Shown here: in pieces, positions 1 to 9,135 of the stretch
How positions within the stretch are numbered: the stretch's first letter is position 1
Layout of the letters: the number at the start of each line of letters is the position of its first letter
Source: Paraphysomonas bandaiensis
Taxonomy: Eukaryota; Chrysophyceae
Length of the DNA: 64,000 bases
Reading direction: 5' to 3'
NCBI GenBank assembly: GCA_965644295.1
Contig: CBFFRP010000089.1
Span: 1 to 64,000 of the forward strand
Notes under the pieces: generated by a model
Seen by the model: only the letters and a program-made list of their open reading frames with translations
Told to the model about the DNA's origin: nothing
The model's database searches: none
Translations under genes and position numbers: made by a program

Positions 1-14
1 TACGTATTCCAACA
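1..14 (-). repeat. Edge of a copia 3' LTR
   Basis: Read on the minus strand, the last bases of the window are TGTTGGAATACGTA, a typical start of a Ty1/copia long terminal repeat. A purine-rich stretch (positions 15-23, minus strand GAACGGGAG) directly precedes it and fits a polypurine tract. This sits about 220 bases downstream of the copia RNase H stop, the expected spacing. Only the first bases of the LTR are inside the window, so the call rests on position and the terminal sequence. Confidence 0.55.
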
Positions 15-1018
15 CTCCCGTTCAATGTAAAAATGGGTAATCATCGTTATACTACAGTTATATATTTCTCTGAATCTGGTCATGATATAGGATAAACGGA
101 TGTGAAATCTTCATAAATCTACTGTGAACTTCACGCACGCTGTAACACAGTTATGTGGGATTCATACACACTAAACACACCCTAACCTAAAACACACCCT
201 AACCTCTCCTAGAGCACTCTTCACTCACCTCTACTTCATTAAAATACTCCTCTTCTTCCTGTAACCATTGCTTCGTGAAGCTTAAACAGCTTTGAAGATA
301 GCGCTTTCGTGAATATATCGGCTTGTTGAGACATGTACCAACCTTGCTGTAGGAAATCACTGTCCACATCCTCACGGACCCAGTGATATTTTATTTGATA
401 CGTTTGGATCTTTCGTGCTATACTGGGTTTTCCGACAAATCTTTGCACTCTTGCTGTCCATGAAGAGTGGAGTTGGCTGTGTCAGCGATAGTCCTAGTTC
501 ACGTAACACCCCTTGTAGCCACACCAGCTTCTGTATTGTCACATACTCAGCAATATATTCGGACTCCATGCTAGAAGTTGCAGCCGTAGTTAGTTGTTTT
601 GATTGCCATGCAATTGCTCAATTAGTACACAAGAATACAATATATTATCATGTAGTTGAACGTCTTGTGAGTATGCTCCGCCCAGTCGACTTCGCTGAAC
701 CTATTACCACTGAATTTGATTCCTTTATTCGCTGTTCCTCGCAGTTATTTCATCAAATAAATGCGTTACATTACTACTGACATTCGACAGCAATCCAATA
801 GCATTGGCTAGTAGATCTGTCTTGTATGAAGTTCTAGATATAGAATAGGTCCTATGATACTGTGATATGGAAACGTTGATATCCATTTCTCCTGTTCTGA
901 TGTAAGCTCTTCTGCAGCAAATATTCGCATTGGATGGTGATTGCGCTCTCGTTCTTCCTGCTATGTCTTATGACAGATTTAAATTTCTCAATCACGTTCT
1001 CCGCATATTGTGTCTGAT
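15..1018 (-). mobile_element. Decayed, 5'-truncated Ty1/copia retrotransposon: end of RT, RNase H, 3' untranslated region
   Basis: The minus strand encodes recognisable copia pol pieces in changing frames. Near 980-1015 a peptide like QYAENVIEKFK matches the end of a copia reverse transcriptase. Near 560-610 comes WQSKQLTTAATSSMESEYIAEY (RNase H, with the usual S-x-E-x-E-Y motif). Near 250-370 comes YHWVREDV...ADIFTKAL, the standard copia C-terminus, ending in a stop at 239-241. Stops and frame changes between the pieces show it is dead. Everything upstream of the RT end (gag, protease, integrase, most of RT, 5' LTR) is absent: the sequence jumps directly into a different element at about 1020. 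Confidence 0.85.
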
Positions 1019-1019
1019 C

Positions 1020-4000
1020 CTATTTGAACCGCTGTACACCTCTCGTGATACGAATATTTCGATGATCGAAGGCTGCTGCGAGTAATGAGGGGGAGTCAAG
1101 GCAGCCAGTGTCCGTAACAGACATGTTCGGAGGTAACGGCGTGTGTAGAATATGATCGATCCGCGATATTCCTTTGTCTAATCTGTGGAAGGTATGATAT
1201 GTTTTCCTGGGTAGGAGAAGCTCATGGAGTGGTGCAGCCAGTTGGAGTTTGTCGGCAAGTGGTCGTATGTCTCTGCCTTTAGGATTTGTCTCCATGGAGC
1301 CATTGAAGTCGCCGGCGACAATGACAGTATGGTCCTTGGCTCTGGCCTTAGTGACCCATTTCGTAAGGATGTTGCATAGGAGCTTGTAGGGGTCAGCAGT
1401 ACAGATACCACGGGACGCTCTCCCTAGCTTGGTCAATTTGCTCCATAATGTGCAAGTGCCTGGCGTGGATGGCTTCGGGGGTAGATAGACGCTTATTAGT
1501 ACTAGGGTGTGCGCCACCGACGTTTTGAACTCTAGTCGGCTCACTAAACCAAGTCCCGTAAAGTCAGCCTTTGTGAAGGCGAGACGGCGCTTCCAGTATT
1601 CGCTGATTATGACTACTGTACCCCCCATTAGTGGGTCTCTTGAAGTCAGTTTTGGCTGCTTGCTGAGGAAGAGGCATATTCTTGTTCCCTGGAGTGCATC
1701 TTCGATGATACGCGTGAAGAAGTTGGCCTGAGTTTCTGTTAGACGGACATCCTGTAATAGGAGCACGTCCAATTTTTGCCGCTTAAAGTGTCGGATGATA
1801 GCTTGGGCTTTACCTGTGTGTGATGCCGGATTGCCATTTGTGTTCCATGTGGAGAGTCGGAGTCCCATGGCTGCTCCCGAGGGATCCTTGGGGATGCTGC
1901 TGGAGGTCTCTGTAGGAGTTCCACTCTTGTCTGCAAGGAGTCTGTCCCATACTGCTATATTGGCACCGCCTATGTCGCTGTCGTACGCAGCCCTGGCTTG
2001 GATTAATATCTCAAGTGGCCAGCGTTGATCACACCAATAATGATGTCCGTAGTTGATGAGAAGTTCTTCATCCTTAGCAATGGAACGTATTGTACGGACA
2101 TAGAGGCGTTTATTTTTCGTGACAAACTTGACATTAGCCATGTTTGTGGCTAGGGGGTCATTAATATACCCAGCTTCGCATGTTACACATTGTCGGACTT
2201 GGTCAAAGCCATCTATTGCGAAGGTACCAGTACTGTCTTGAACTATGTAATCAGAACGCCTTGTAGACTGACTCATCTTTGTTAGTGGATAGCGTTTGCC
2301 TTTGTACTCAGCAATGATGACGTCTGCTGGGAATGTGTTCTTCGCATAAAGGGATAGTCCTTTGGCAGTGTTATCGGCGTACGCAATGTAGAACTTTCTT
2401 GACCAGTCCCTGTCCCAGCCGGTGGTATCTAGTGCTGGAGTTGGTCTGATCGTTCGTGTGGTCGTGGTTGGGTGTGAGTTGTGAAGGTTCGTTGGTTGGT
2501 CACTTTCATCATAATTTACGACCTTTTTGGCTTTCCGGGTTGGCTGGCATCGACTTGTCAACGCAGTTTGGGCGTGTTTCAACTGCATCTTCTTGTGCGA
2601 TGGTAGTGCTCCAGGGGTTGAAGCCTGCAGAATCTGTCGATTTGTTCGTGCTAACTTGGTGCTGCTTGACGAGGTTGTTCTGGTGCTGGTCATCTTTGAT
2701 GTCCTATTGTTGTTCGTGATTGAGTCCGCGGGGAGTGTAGGTGGAGCGATGGGGTCAGCCGTTGAGAGTATACTGGTGGCCAAGGTGTTTTCAAGAGATA
2801 GTAGGGCGTTGTCTAGGGCAGTAGAAAGACCGGCAGGGTCTAAGAGGAAGTAGTGAGCATCTTGTAGTATGACATGGTAGTAGTTATCACGAATAGCGTC
2901 CCTAAGTTCGTCCACCTTCCATGCGATGTTATAAGCTACTTTGTCAGTAGGGATGCCTACAATGCTGAGGTAATTACCATTTTGCGCCCACGTCGTGCAG
3001 GGGTTGATAGTAGAGGCTAAAAGGTGGACCTCTCGCACTGAGAGCCAGTGAGTTATGTCGTCTTCCGTAGTGTATGTTGTTTTGGTAGGTATTAAAAGTG
3101 CGGCCTGTGCGTGATCTAACTTATGTCGTAGTGGCTGAAGTGTGTGATGGGCCATGCACTCCCGTTGCATTATGTCGAACGCTTGGGTGCCTAATGTATT
3201 TATGAAAGATGCTAGCGTGTGACGGTCCTTGCGTTGTTTGAGGTCTAATTTTAGACAGGAGCGAGTGTGTCGCCTGCTTGAAGCAAGAATGTGCAGATGA
3301 TAGAGTGTGCTGTATGCACAGTACCCATCACTAGGGATATGTTGTTGTGTGCGAAGGGCTGAGGGTCTGAGGGTGAGGCGGTAGACTCTGCTCATGTCGC
3401 ACATATGGAGCCTGAGTTGTCGACGGTCCGTGGGGTTCATCTGTCGTAGTTGACGTCGAGCTCTCGGTGACAAGGAGACTGCAATTACTTCCCTCTGTTC
3501 CTGTTGCTCTCTGTGCTCATGTAGCATAGGTGGTACAGTTGACGGCTCAGAAGTCCAGAGGATATTGGTGCTCTGTCTGGAGGTCTGGTGTTGTAGAAAA
3601 CAGGATAGCCGCTCCTGAGTCCGTGTTAGAGCGTGCATGATGCAGGTGGGGATATTTGTTGCATTGAGTATGTGAAACCCATGCTGGCTGCGTATGATGT
3701 CATGGGTTACCACAGTGTTGGTAGAAGCGTGCACTGTTAGTGCCTGTCTGGAGAATGGTGACAGCTGTGCCCAACCAGGCGCCAGGTGCGGTTGAACAGC
3801 GTCCCATAGTCTGTATGGTATGGAGAGAAGATCGAGTAGCAGTTGGAAATCCTCCGTGTCTAGATGTAGTCCTGTGTGTGGAGTCGAGGATTCATATTGC
3901 ATGAGTGTCTTACGGAGACTAACAGTGGCTGTTGAGGGAATACCCTTTGTCAGGCAAAGGGTCCGCACATGCCTAGATACAACATGAGTGGAGTCTGCCC

Positions 4001-5483
4001 AGGGTTTGTTGCCATTCGCGAGATGCTGGGCAACTAGTAGGGCGCTGTGCGTGGTATCCAATTTGTGCTCTGGTAGCGTGAATGATATCATGAGATCATA
4101 GTTGTCCGTCCTGGAAGCCTTGGCTATGAATCCTTCCCATATGTCTGTACAGGCAGGGGATAGCATGTGTGCATATATTTCTTTTAAAAGGTTTCCCTGT
4201 GGGGAGGCAGCAATGGTTTGGGTTTCATCATATCTAACCCAGTTGTTCAGCAGATCGGAGTGAAAGGGCGTGTGACCCCAGCCCTCTGTGTAGTGTCGGG
4301 GGTGTGTGGCAATGTCCTTGGGCAGTGCATCCGGCCTGATGTCAGGAGTGGTAGTGGAGTGTGAGGATGGGCCGTCTGGGGCTAATGCTAGAGTTCCCAT
4401 GGTGTTCAGTTGAGTAGGGTTGGTGGTAGGTGGCCTCCGTTTGACTGGGAAATAGTCAAATAGAGTTGCATACGGTGTGGTGGCATCCTTAGTGGGTAAG
4501 GGTAATGTGTGGGTGGATTTGCTGGGTCCGTCACCGCTGTTATCGGAAGAGAATTCCTTCCCCTGAAGGGCGTGGGAGGGATGGTTGATGGACCTGGCAC
4601 GATGTACTCCTTGCATTCCCTTGGAATGATATTGCAACACATTTTGGAGACGCATGATGACGAGGTCAGGAATTCTCTCGAGTAGCGCGTGTAGTTCCAA
4701 CTCCACCGGGTATTTGGTGTCCAGGAAGAAGTGGTCGTTGGAGCAAAACACATCATAAGATGGAAGGAATTGAGTTTGTGGAAGGAAGGAGGAATGGTGG
4801 GTAGACCAGTACGCCCAGTTGTGGCCAAGGTCCACTGGTGAATCTTGCCAGATACGAATTCGTATACTCAGGGTTTCTGCCAGGAGGGCTATGATGTCTG
4901 TGTAGCCCCATTGCTCTGGGGGTATTCCGACAGCAGTTGGTCGTTTGCGGCGTAGTGCTTTGTTGTACGTTGTTAGCTGCTGTCGGAGCTTCTTCCGGAT
5001 GCATGCAAAGTTAAGCATCTTGGCTTCAGCGAGCGTGTAGGTACTAAGTACCGTCCTGCTTGTCTGAATGACTTGGAGCAGTTTTGCTTTCGAGGCTGGA
5101 TCATCGGGATTTAAATACGGGTAGTGGTCCTCCTCCGGTTGTTTGTGGTATATTGCGGCAATAGCAGCTAGTCCGCAGAAGCCCTCCATTGGTGTGTTGT
5201 TGTATTCTGTGTGTGTGTAGTGACGTGCAACCAGCATTTTCCCCTCCTCAAGCGAACATCTGAGGTGCTGTTCTATGCGTTCTAAAGCGTGCCTCGATTG
5301 TAGCATGGACATGACACTGTGAACCACCTCTTCGTGTATGGCAATGGCTAACAGACCGCTGGGCGAGTAGAAGGACCAATTCTGCAGTCCGGGGTCCGTG
5401 AAGGCAGCTGGCAGAGGGTGCGGCACAAATAGTTGAGGCAGTACACTTGTGTCAGTGATTGTTCTCTCTTGTTCGTCCTCCAC
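1020..5483 (-). CDS. Retroelement ORF2-like protein: OTU-like modules, SET domain, EEP endonuclease (RT lost)
   Basis: 1487 residues from a GTG codon; the frame is open up to a TGA at 5559-5561 and has no early ATG, so the protein is probably reached by frameshift from the preceding ORF. Residues 98-256 look like an OTU cysteine protease (GFCGLAAI with Cys103; NDHFFLD with His251). Residues 715-882 repeat the plan (DGYCAYSTLY, Cys722; DAHYFLLD, His877). Residues 540-605 resemble the second half of another copy without the Cys. Residues 338-350 form a PIP-box-like peptide followed by basic residues. Residues 1028-1150 are a SET domain (substrate-side NDPLATNMANVKF; ELLINYG with the catalytic-type Tyr). 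Residues 1207-1480 are an EEP nuclease with all usual residues: TWNTNG, LLLQD, SVYLPP, AGDFNG, SRIDHI and the final DH. The likely roles are target-site cutting by EEP, plus polyprotein or deubiquitinating cleavage and lysine methylation by the extra domains (inference). Confidence 0.75.
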   Translation of the reverse strand: MEDEQERTITDTSVLPQLFVPHPLPAAFTDPGLQNWSFYSPSGLLAIAIHEEVVHSVMSMLQSRHALERIEQHLRCSLEEGKMLVARHYTHTEYNNTPMEGFCGLAAIAAIYHKQPEEDHYPYLNPDDPASKAKLLQVIQTSRTVLSTYTLAEAKMLNFACIRKKLRQQLTTYNKALRRKRPTAVGIPPEQWGYTDIIALLAETLSIRIRIWQDSPVDLGHNWAYWSTHHSSFLPQTQFLPSYDVFCSNDHFFLDTKYPVELELHALLERIPDLVIMRLQNVLQYHSKGMQGVHRARSINHPSHALQGKEFSSDNSGDGPSKSTHTLPLPTKDATTPYATLFDYFPVKRRPPTTNPTQLNTMGTLALAPDGPSSHSTTTPDIRPDALPKDIATHPRHYTEGWGHTPFHSDLLNNWVRYDETQTIAASPQGNLLKEIYAHMLSPACTDIWEGFIAKASRTDNYDLMISFTLPEHKLDTTHSALLVAQHLANGNKPWADSTHVVSRHVRTLCLTKGIPSTATVSLRKTLMQYESSTPHTGLHLDTEDFQLLLDLLSIPYRLWDAVQPHLAPGWAQLSPFSRQALTVHASTNTVVTHDIIRSQHGFHILNATNIPTCIMHALTRTQERLSCFLQHQTSRQSTNILWTSEPSTVPPMLHEHREQQEQREVIAVSLSPRARRQLRQMNPTDRRQLRLHMCDMSRVYRLTLRPSALRTQQHIPSDGYCAYSTLYHLHILASSRRHTRSCLKLDLKQRKDRHTLASFINTLGTQAFDIMQRECMAHHTLQPLRHKLDHAQAALLIPTKTTYTTEDDITHWLSVREVHLLASTINPCTTWAQNGNYLSIVGIPTDKVAYNIAWKVDELRDAIRDNYYHVILQDAHYFLLDPAGLSTALDNALLSLENTLATSILSTADPIAPPTLPADSITNNNRTSKMTSTRTTSSSSTKLARTNRQILQASTPGALPSHKKMQLKHAQTALTSRCQPTRKAKKVVNYDESDQPTNLHNSHPTTTTRTIRPTPALDTTGWDRDWSRKFYIAYADNTAKGLSLYAKNTFPADVIIAEYKGKRYPLTKMSQSTRRSDYIVQDSTGTFAIDGFDQVRQCVTCEAGYINDPLATNMANVKFVTKNKRLYVRTIRSIAKDEELLINYGHHYWCDQRWPLEILIQARAAYDSDIGGANIAVWDRLLADKSGTPTETSSSIPKDPSGAAMGLRLSTWNTNGNPASHTGKAQAIIRHFKRQKLDVLLLQDVRLTETQANFFTRIIEDALQGTRICLFLSKQPKLTSRDPLMGGTVVIISEYWKRRLAFTKADFTGLGLVSRLEFKTSVAHTLVLISVYLPPKPSTPGTCTLWSKLTKLGRASRGICTADPYKLLCNILTKWVTKARAKDHTVIVAGDFNGSMETNPKGRDIRPLADKLQLAAPLHELLLPRKTYHTFHRLDKGISRIDHILHTPLPPNMSVTDTGCLDSPSLLAAAFDHRNIRITRGVQRFK

Positions 5484-6010
5484 TGTGGGCGGAGGGAGGC
5501 AAATAGTATGTGTGGAGTCTTCTGGACGGGGGGTGCTGTAACAGCTGTGGGTGCTGTGTCAGGTATAGGAGTGGTCACGATGTTGTGTGTGTCTACACAC
5601 TGTTGTGCCAGGTGTTGTAAATGCTCTCGCCATGCTTGCTTGTTGTGGGCACGGATGCGGAGCTTGTTTCGTGTCTGTTGACGTTGTATGTGTGGAGGGA
5701 GGGACTGGATTGTTCCTTCACGAAATTGTTGCAGAGTTCGTTTGCGACTGAGCCGCCGGAGGTTGTTTCGCTTACGTTGTGTCGAGGCCGGCCGTTTTCG
5801 TGGTCCATCACCACTATTATCACAGGAAAAGTGCGGTCCTTGATGCCTTTTCGTGGGATGTACACTGGTGGATCTCGACTGTTTGTCTGGCGGTTTACGT
5901 GGTGGACGCATGTGGGTGCTACAGGCGAAGGTCGTTGTGTCAGGTGAGGGCCCACTATGGATATGTAAGTGTGGACTGGGGGATAACCACGTGTGAGCAG
6001 CTGCGGACAC
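5348..6010 (-). CDS. Retroelement basic linker ORF, in frame with the upstream ORF across one TGA
   Basis: About 220 residues from a GTG, but the frame is open back to the TGA at 6059-6061 that ends the 523-residue ORF, so the two may be one protein if the stop is read through. The product is basic and rich in Arg, Gln, Pro and His and has no recognised domain. It contains an S-x-DNSGDGP motif that recurs in the next ORF near residues 312-321. Its 3' end overlaps the start of the large ORF by about 135 bases in another frame, which would allow a translational frameshift. It has no homologue I recognise. It may be a nucleic-acid-binding linker. Confidence 0.45.
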   Translation of the reverse strand: MSAAAHTWLSPSPHLHIHSGPSPDTTTFACSTHMRPPRKPPDKQSRSTSVHPTKRHQGPHFSCDNSGDGPRKRPASTQRKRNNLRRLSRKRTLQQFREGTIQSLPPHIQRQQTRNKLRIRAHNKQAWREHLQHLAQQCVDTHNIVTTPIPDTAPTAVTAPPVQKTPHILFASLRPQWRTNKREQSLTQVYCLNYLCRTLCQLPSRTPDCRIGPSTRPAVC

Positions 6011-6058
6011 TTCTATGAGTGTACGTTTGATGTTCGTTGTGTCCCAGTCCAGTAGGAG

Positions 6059-7630
6059 TCAGTTGGAGTCGGAGCCGAAGATGTCCGAGTCCACCCGAGA
6101 GTGTTCTTCTGAGGACCTTTCTGGGATACTGTGATCTACCTTGTTTTTATAGTAATCAAGTACCGTGAGAGTCGCCCCAGCATCGATCTCATAGAGAGCT
6201 GCAACCGCGTTTTCCATTTGCGCGAGGATGGCATGGATTTTTGACAGAGGTACAAGATCTGAAGCGATGTGTAGAGCTATTTCGCAGAGCTCTGGGCAGG
6301 TGGGAGCTGGTGCTGGCTCTGTTGATGGGGATGTGTCCATCTGTCGCTGTCGTTTGGGAGTGTACGATCGCGGTGTATCGGTCTGCATTTGTGGAGCAAC
6401 AGTTGGACCGAAGGGTTGAAGGGACGTTGGAGGCGGTATTATGGGAGGGGCGTTTGTTGCTGTGTCTGTGGCCTTATGGAGGCCGTATAGAAACCGCTGA
6501 GTAGGGAGGCCAGGGGGGACTGCTATGGTGTGATAGAGGAGCCTTAGAGTTTCGTCACCCAGAGCTTTGCGCAGTAAAGGCACGATACCTGTGCGTGAGA
6601 TTTCCCAACAGAGTTTGATCTTGGTATTCCTGTCGTCCAGGTAAATGTAGGTTTGTTCAACTAAGCGTTCTTTTTCTTTGCGCCCGCTTGTGAGTGGGTT
6701 GCGGGCGGTCCAAATGATGTCCTCTATGTCCGTGGATGGGATACCTATGGCCTCACAGGCTTGCCAGACTTGGATGGGAGATAGGAGTGTTTCAGAGCAG
6801 ACAGCGATGCGGAAGAGTTCTTGAGACGGTGTCCAGTTGGACTGCTTTTGCGTGGGTGTTTCAGTGCTGACCATTCTACAACAGAGTGAGCCGAGGTTGA
6901 TTTCGACATGTCCTCCTATTTCATTATTGAAGAGTGCTTTATAGAATTTAGCTCTTAGATCCTGATCGTGAATGGGATCGTGGAGTAATAGAATCTGATA
7001 GAACCTATATGTTTTATCAGTGGCTCGAGTCTTGCCTCTATAGTGTGTTAGAGTCCAGAATACTTCGTATAGAGGTAGCGTGGGGAAACCTCCCGTTCGG
7101 AGAAGCATATCCAGCGTGTTTCGTAACCTAAAGGCATGTGCAGGTCTGGTGTGCGCTGAGTCTGCATGTAGCCCATATATAGCCGCCACTGGTATCAGCG
7201 AGGGCTCATCCTTGGTGCGACCCACGAAGAGTTCTCGTGGCGTTCGGAAAAGTGATATCTGGACATGTCGGCGTTCGGTCCGAAGGAGGCCTTTGTCATC
7301 GACTGATGTGCCCGTTTCTACATGGAGGTCAAAGCATAGAGGGGAGGAGTACATACATGAGTCAGCGGTAACATTCGCTCCCATGCCCTGTCGGACTTCG
7401 TACCCAGGTCTGCCTAGGTCGAACGCTCGGACTACCCTACTCGCTGTGGGAGCGGGTAAGTCTGAACACGTTCGTGCATCCTTGGCTGCCCTGAAGGTAG
7501 CGATGTCTTGGGGGGTAGGGGGTTGAATGGGAAACCCCAACTCATGGATAAGGTAGTGTGTTATCCCCAGGAAGGTGGCATCATCAGCAGCTTTTATGTT
7601 TGTAAGGACGAGTGTTTTGTACTCTCCCAC
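6059..7630 (-). CDS. Retroelement ORF of unknown function (523 residues)
   Basis: This is a long intact frame on the minus strand in the 5' half of the LINE-like element. The listed start is a GTG; coding-like sequence continues upstream in the same frame for about 60 codons (through IREQKKAKAD and PSVRTFLGWEND) to a TGA near 7815, with no ATG. The true start may therefore depend on frameshifting from the overlapping upstream ORF (they share 7594-7630) or lie at a non-ATG codon. The product has a mixed, globular-looking middle and a Pro/Thr-rich low-complexity tail (about residues 395-450). No zinc knuckle, RRM or coiled coil of typical ORF1 proteins is obvious. It ends at TGA 6059-6061. Confidence 0.5.
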   Translation of the reverse strand: MGEYKTLVLTNIKAADDATFLGITHYLIHELGFPIQPPTPQDIATFRAAKDARTCSDLPAPTASRVVRAFDLGRPGYEVRQGMGANVTADSCMYSSPLCFDLHVETGTSVDDKGLLRTERRHVQISLFRTPRELFVGRTKDEPSLIPVAAIYGLHADSAHTRPAHAFRLRNTLDMLLRTGGFPTLPLYEVFWTLTHYRGKTRATDKTYRFYQILLLHDPIHDQDLRAKFYKALFNNEIGGHVEINLGSLCCRMVSTETPTQKQSNWTPSQELFRIAVCSETLLSPIQVWQACEAIGIPSTDIEDIIWTARNPLTSGRKEKERLVEQTYIYLDDRNTKIKLCWEISRTGIVPLLRKALGDETLRLLYHTIAVPPGLPTQRFLYGLHKATDTATNAPPIIPPPTSLQPFGPTVAPQMQTDTPRSYTPKRQRQMDTSPSTEPAPAPTCPELCEIALHIASDLVPLSKIHAILAQMENAVAALYEIDAGATLTVLDYYKNKVDHSIPERSSEEHSRVDSDIFGSDSN

Positions 7631-8598
7631 AGGTAGGTCATTTTCCCATCCCAGAAAGGTGCGTACCGATGGGAGCTGTAGCTGGGGAGTGTCAGCTTTG
7701 GCTTTCTTCTGTTCTCTGATAGCATTTTTGATCTGCGCATCAATGTTGGTTGGTTGATAGGAGGGGGAAGAACAAACTTTGGAGTGAAGGTTCTGGAAGT
7801 GTTGGAATTTGTTTCACGTTTCATTGAAATTGTGTCGAAGTTGCTTCTAGAGAGTGTTGGTGTATATCTGTATGTGAACCGAGTGTTGTTGCGCAAGAGA
7901 CTTAAGCGTGAACTTTGGGGCCTTGCATAGGTGATATACTCATAACCAGCAAGATTGAGTGGGTGTGTGTTGGTAGGGTATTGATGGGGTCCGGGGCTAC
8001 GTGGTGTACCGCATGCTAGCACCGTTTTTGTGTGGTATACATCCTGTAGGGCACTGTAGTACAGTAGCCGAATATACCGTATGCGGAATACAGTGTCTGT
8101 CCAATAAGAGGAATGGGCTGAGGGAGTGATAGGTGAACAGAATGAGGGGGTAACCTGCTGGATGCATAGACCACAGAGAAACCATGTTGGGTTGTTTTGT
8201 GTGGACATCAGGAGGCAGCCCTGTAGCTCAGTTGTGAGGGTTCGAGAGTATTCTGTGACCATATGGAGAGCACCAGAGGATCTTTTGCGTGGACCTGCTC
8301 GCACGAGCCACGTTTTGAGTGGTTGTAACCGTAGAATTCGATAGGTGAGACTATGATGTCTACTGATGTGATGGCATATGAATGCGGTAAGCGCTGCATT
8401 AGTGCAGGCACGTGGTTTAGCCGAAGCCGTTAGGTTGGGTGGAAGTCGCAAAGCCAGGCAGTGAGGCTTGGAACGTGTACAACGTGGTAAAACAAGAGAT
8501 TTGTCGGAGACGAGGTGATCAGCAAAATGTGGCCGAAGAGAGGGAGAAGAGGCCCTAGGCACACTGACATGACTCATCCATACCCTTAATAGGGACAT
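7594..8598 (-). CDS. Possible leader ORF of the retroelement (334 residues), doubtful
   Basis: An open frame of 334 codons starts with ATG at 8596-8598 and ends 37 bases inside the next ORF. The product is Ser/Arg/Thr/Leu-rich, shows no recognisable domain, and reads like an out-of-frame translation. It is listed because it fills the 5' kilobase of the element, where no other frame is open for long. The overlap with the 523-residue ORF would suit a frameshift. It could equally be a chance frame in GC-rich 5' untranslated sequence. Confidence 0.25.
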   Translation of the reverse strand: MSLLRVWMSHVSVPRASSPSLRPHFADHLVSDKSLVLPRCTRSKPHCLALRLPPNLTASAKPRACTNAALTAFICHHISRHHSLTYRILRLQPLKTWLVRAGPRKRSSGALHMVTEYSRTLTTELQGCLLMSTQNNPTWFLCGLCIQQVTPSFCSPITPSAHSSYWTDTVFRIRYIRLLYYSALQDVYHTKTVLACGTPRSPGPHQYPTNTHPLNLAGYEYITYARPQSSRLSLLRNNTRFTYRYTPTLSRSNFDTISMKRETNSNTSRTFTPKFVLPPPINQPTLMRRSKMLSENRRKPKLTLPSYSSHRYAPFWDGKMTYLWESTKHSSLQT

Positions 8599-8871
8599 TG
8601 AGCTTAAAGCTGGTTAATAAGGTGAAACTTTGTGTTGAACGGTATTTGCCACCGTAGGGCAGAGAAAGATTTTAAAAAAGTTAGTAATATGTTATATTGT
8701 ATAAAGAATATTATATAAAGTGTAATTGTGGTTGTCTCTTTTATATTATGTATTGTAACTTCAAAGAAGTTAGTGACATAAAAAGTGTACAACAGAATAT
8801 TATGGCGCGTTTTCATCTGATAATGTTTTAACCGGAAAACGTCGACTTTGTGGTGGGGTGTCGTGCAAGAA

Positions 8872-9135
8872 GGGGAAACTAACGTGAGCCGCATTCTATA
8901 ACAGTATACATAGTCAGCAGATAACGCTCTGCCCACTCATAGCCGAATGCTTGTGTGATACAAGGGACACTAATACATATCATTGGACCTTGACGAATAA
9001 ACAGGCATCCGGGGTATTGGACCAGGGCCTGGTAACCATTAATGGTAATGGCATTATAATTGCTAGGACATTTTTCACTTAAGCCATAATTTATAATTAC
9101 CGGAACTGGACTACCATTAATGGCATGTACTGGTA
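8872..9135 (+). repeat. Dispersed repeat family 1, copy A
   Basis: This copy shares ordered blocks with 31725-31955 and, inverted, with 20185-21375: ACGTGAG near the start, a CCCACTCATAGC block, ACAAGGGACACTAATA, and then GACGAATAAACAGGCATCC. Its tail (about 9040-9130, TTATAATTACCGGAACTGG) is partly repeated at 10035-10090. It carries no ORF. The family looks like a non-autonomous element, but its termini are not clear. Confidence 0.6.

Larger units (their letters stand above)
1020..8598 (-). mobile_element. LINE-like retroelement with OTU-like, SET and EEP endonuclease domains; 3' half missing
   Basis: About 7.6 kb on the minus strand is almost continuously open, GC-richer than its surroundings and without introns. 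In the 5' to 3' direction it holds a possible leader ORF, a 523-residue ORF, a 220-residue ORF in the same frame after a single TGA, and a 1487-residue ORF in another frame. The last ends in an apurinic-type endonuclease, the domain that precedes reverse transcriptase in LINE ORF2 proteins. The RT is not here: the copia remnant starts right after the endonuclease. OTU-like proteases are known in some algal non-LTR elements (the Dualen/RandI group); a SET domain in such an element is not something I recognise. That it is a LINE is inference from the endonuclease and ORF layout. Confidence 0.7.

Noticed and set aside
181-216. CACACCCTAACCT units resembling telomere repeats
   Set aside because: Only two spaced units are present, inside the copia 3' untranslated region; no telomere array.
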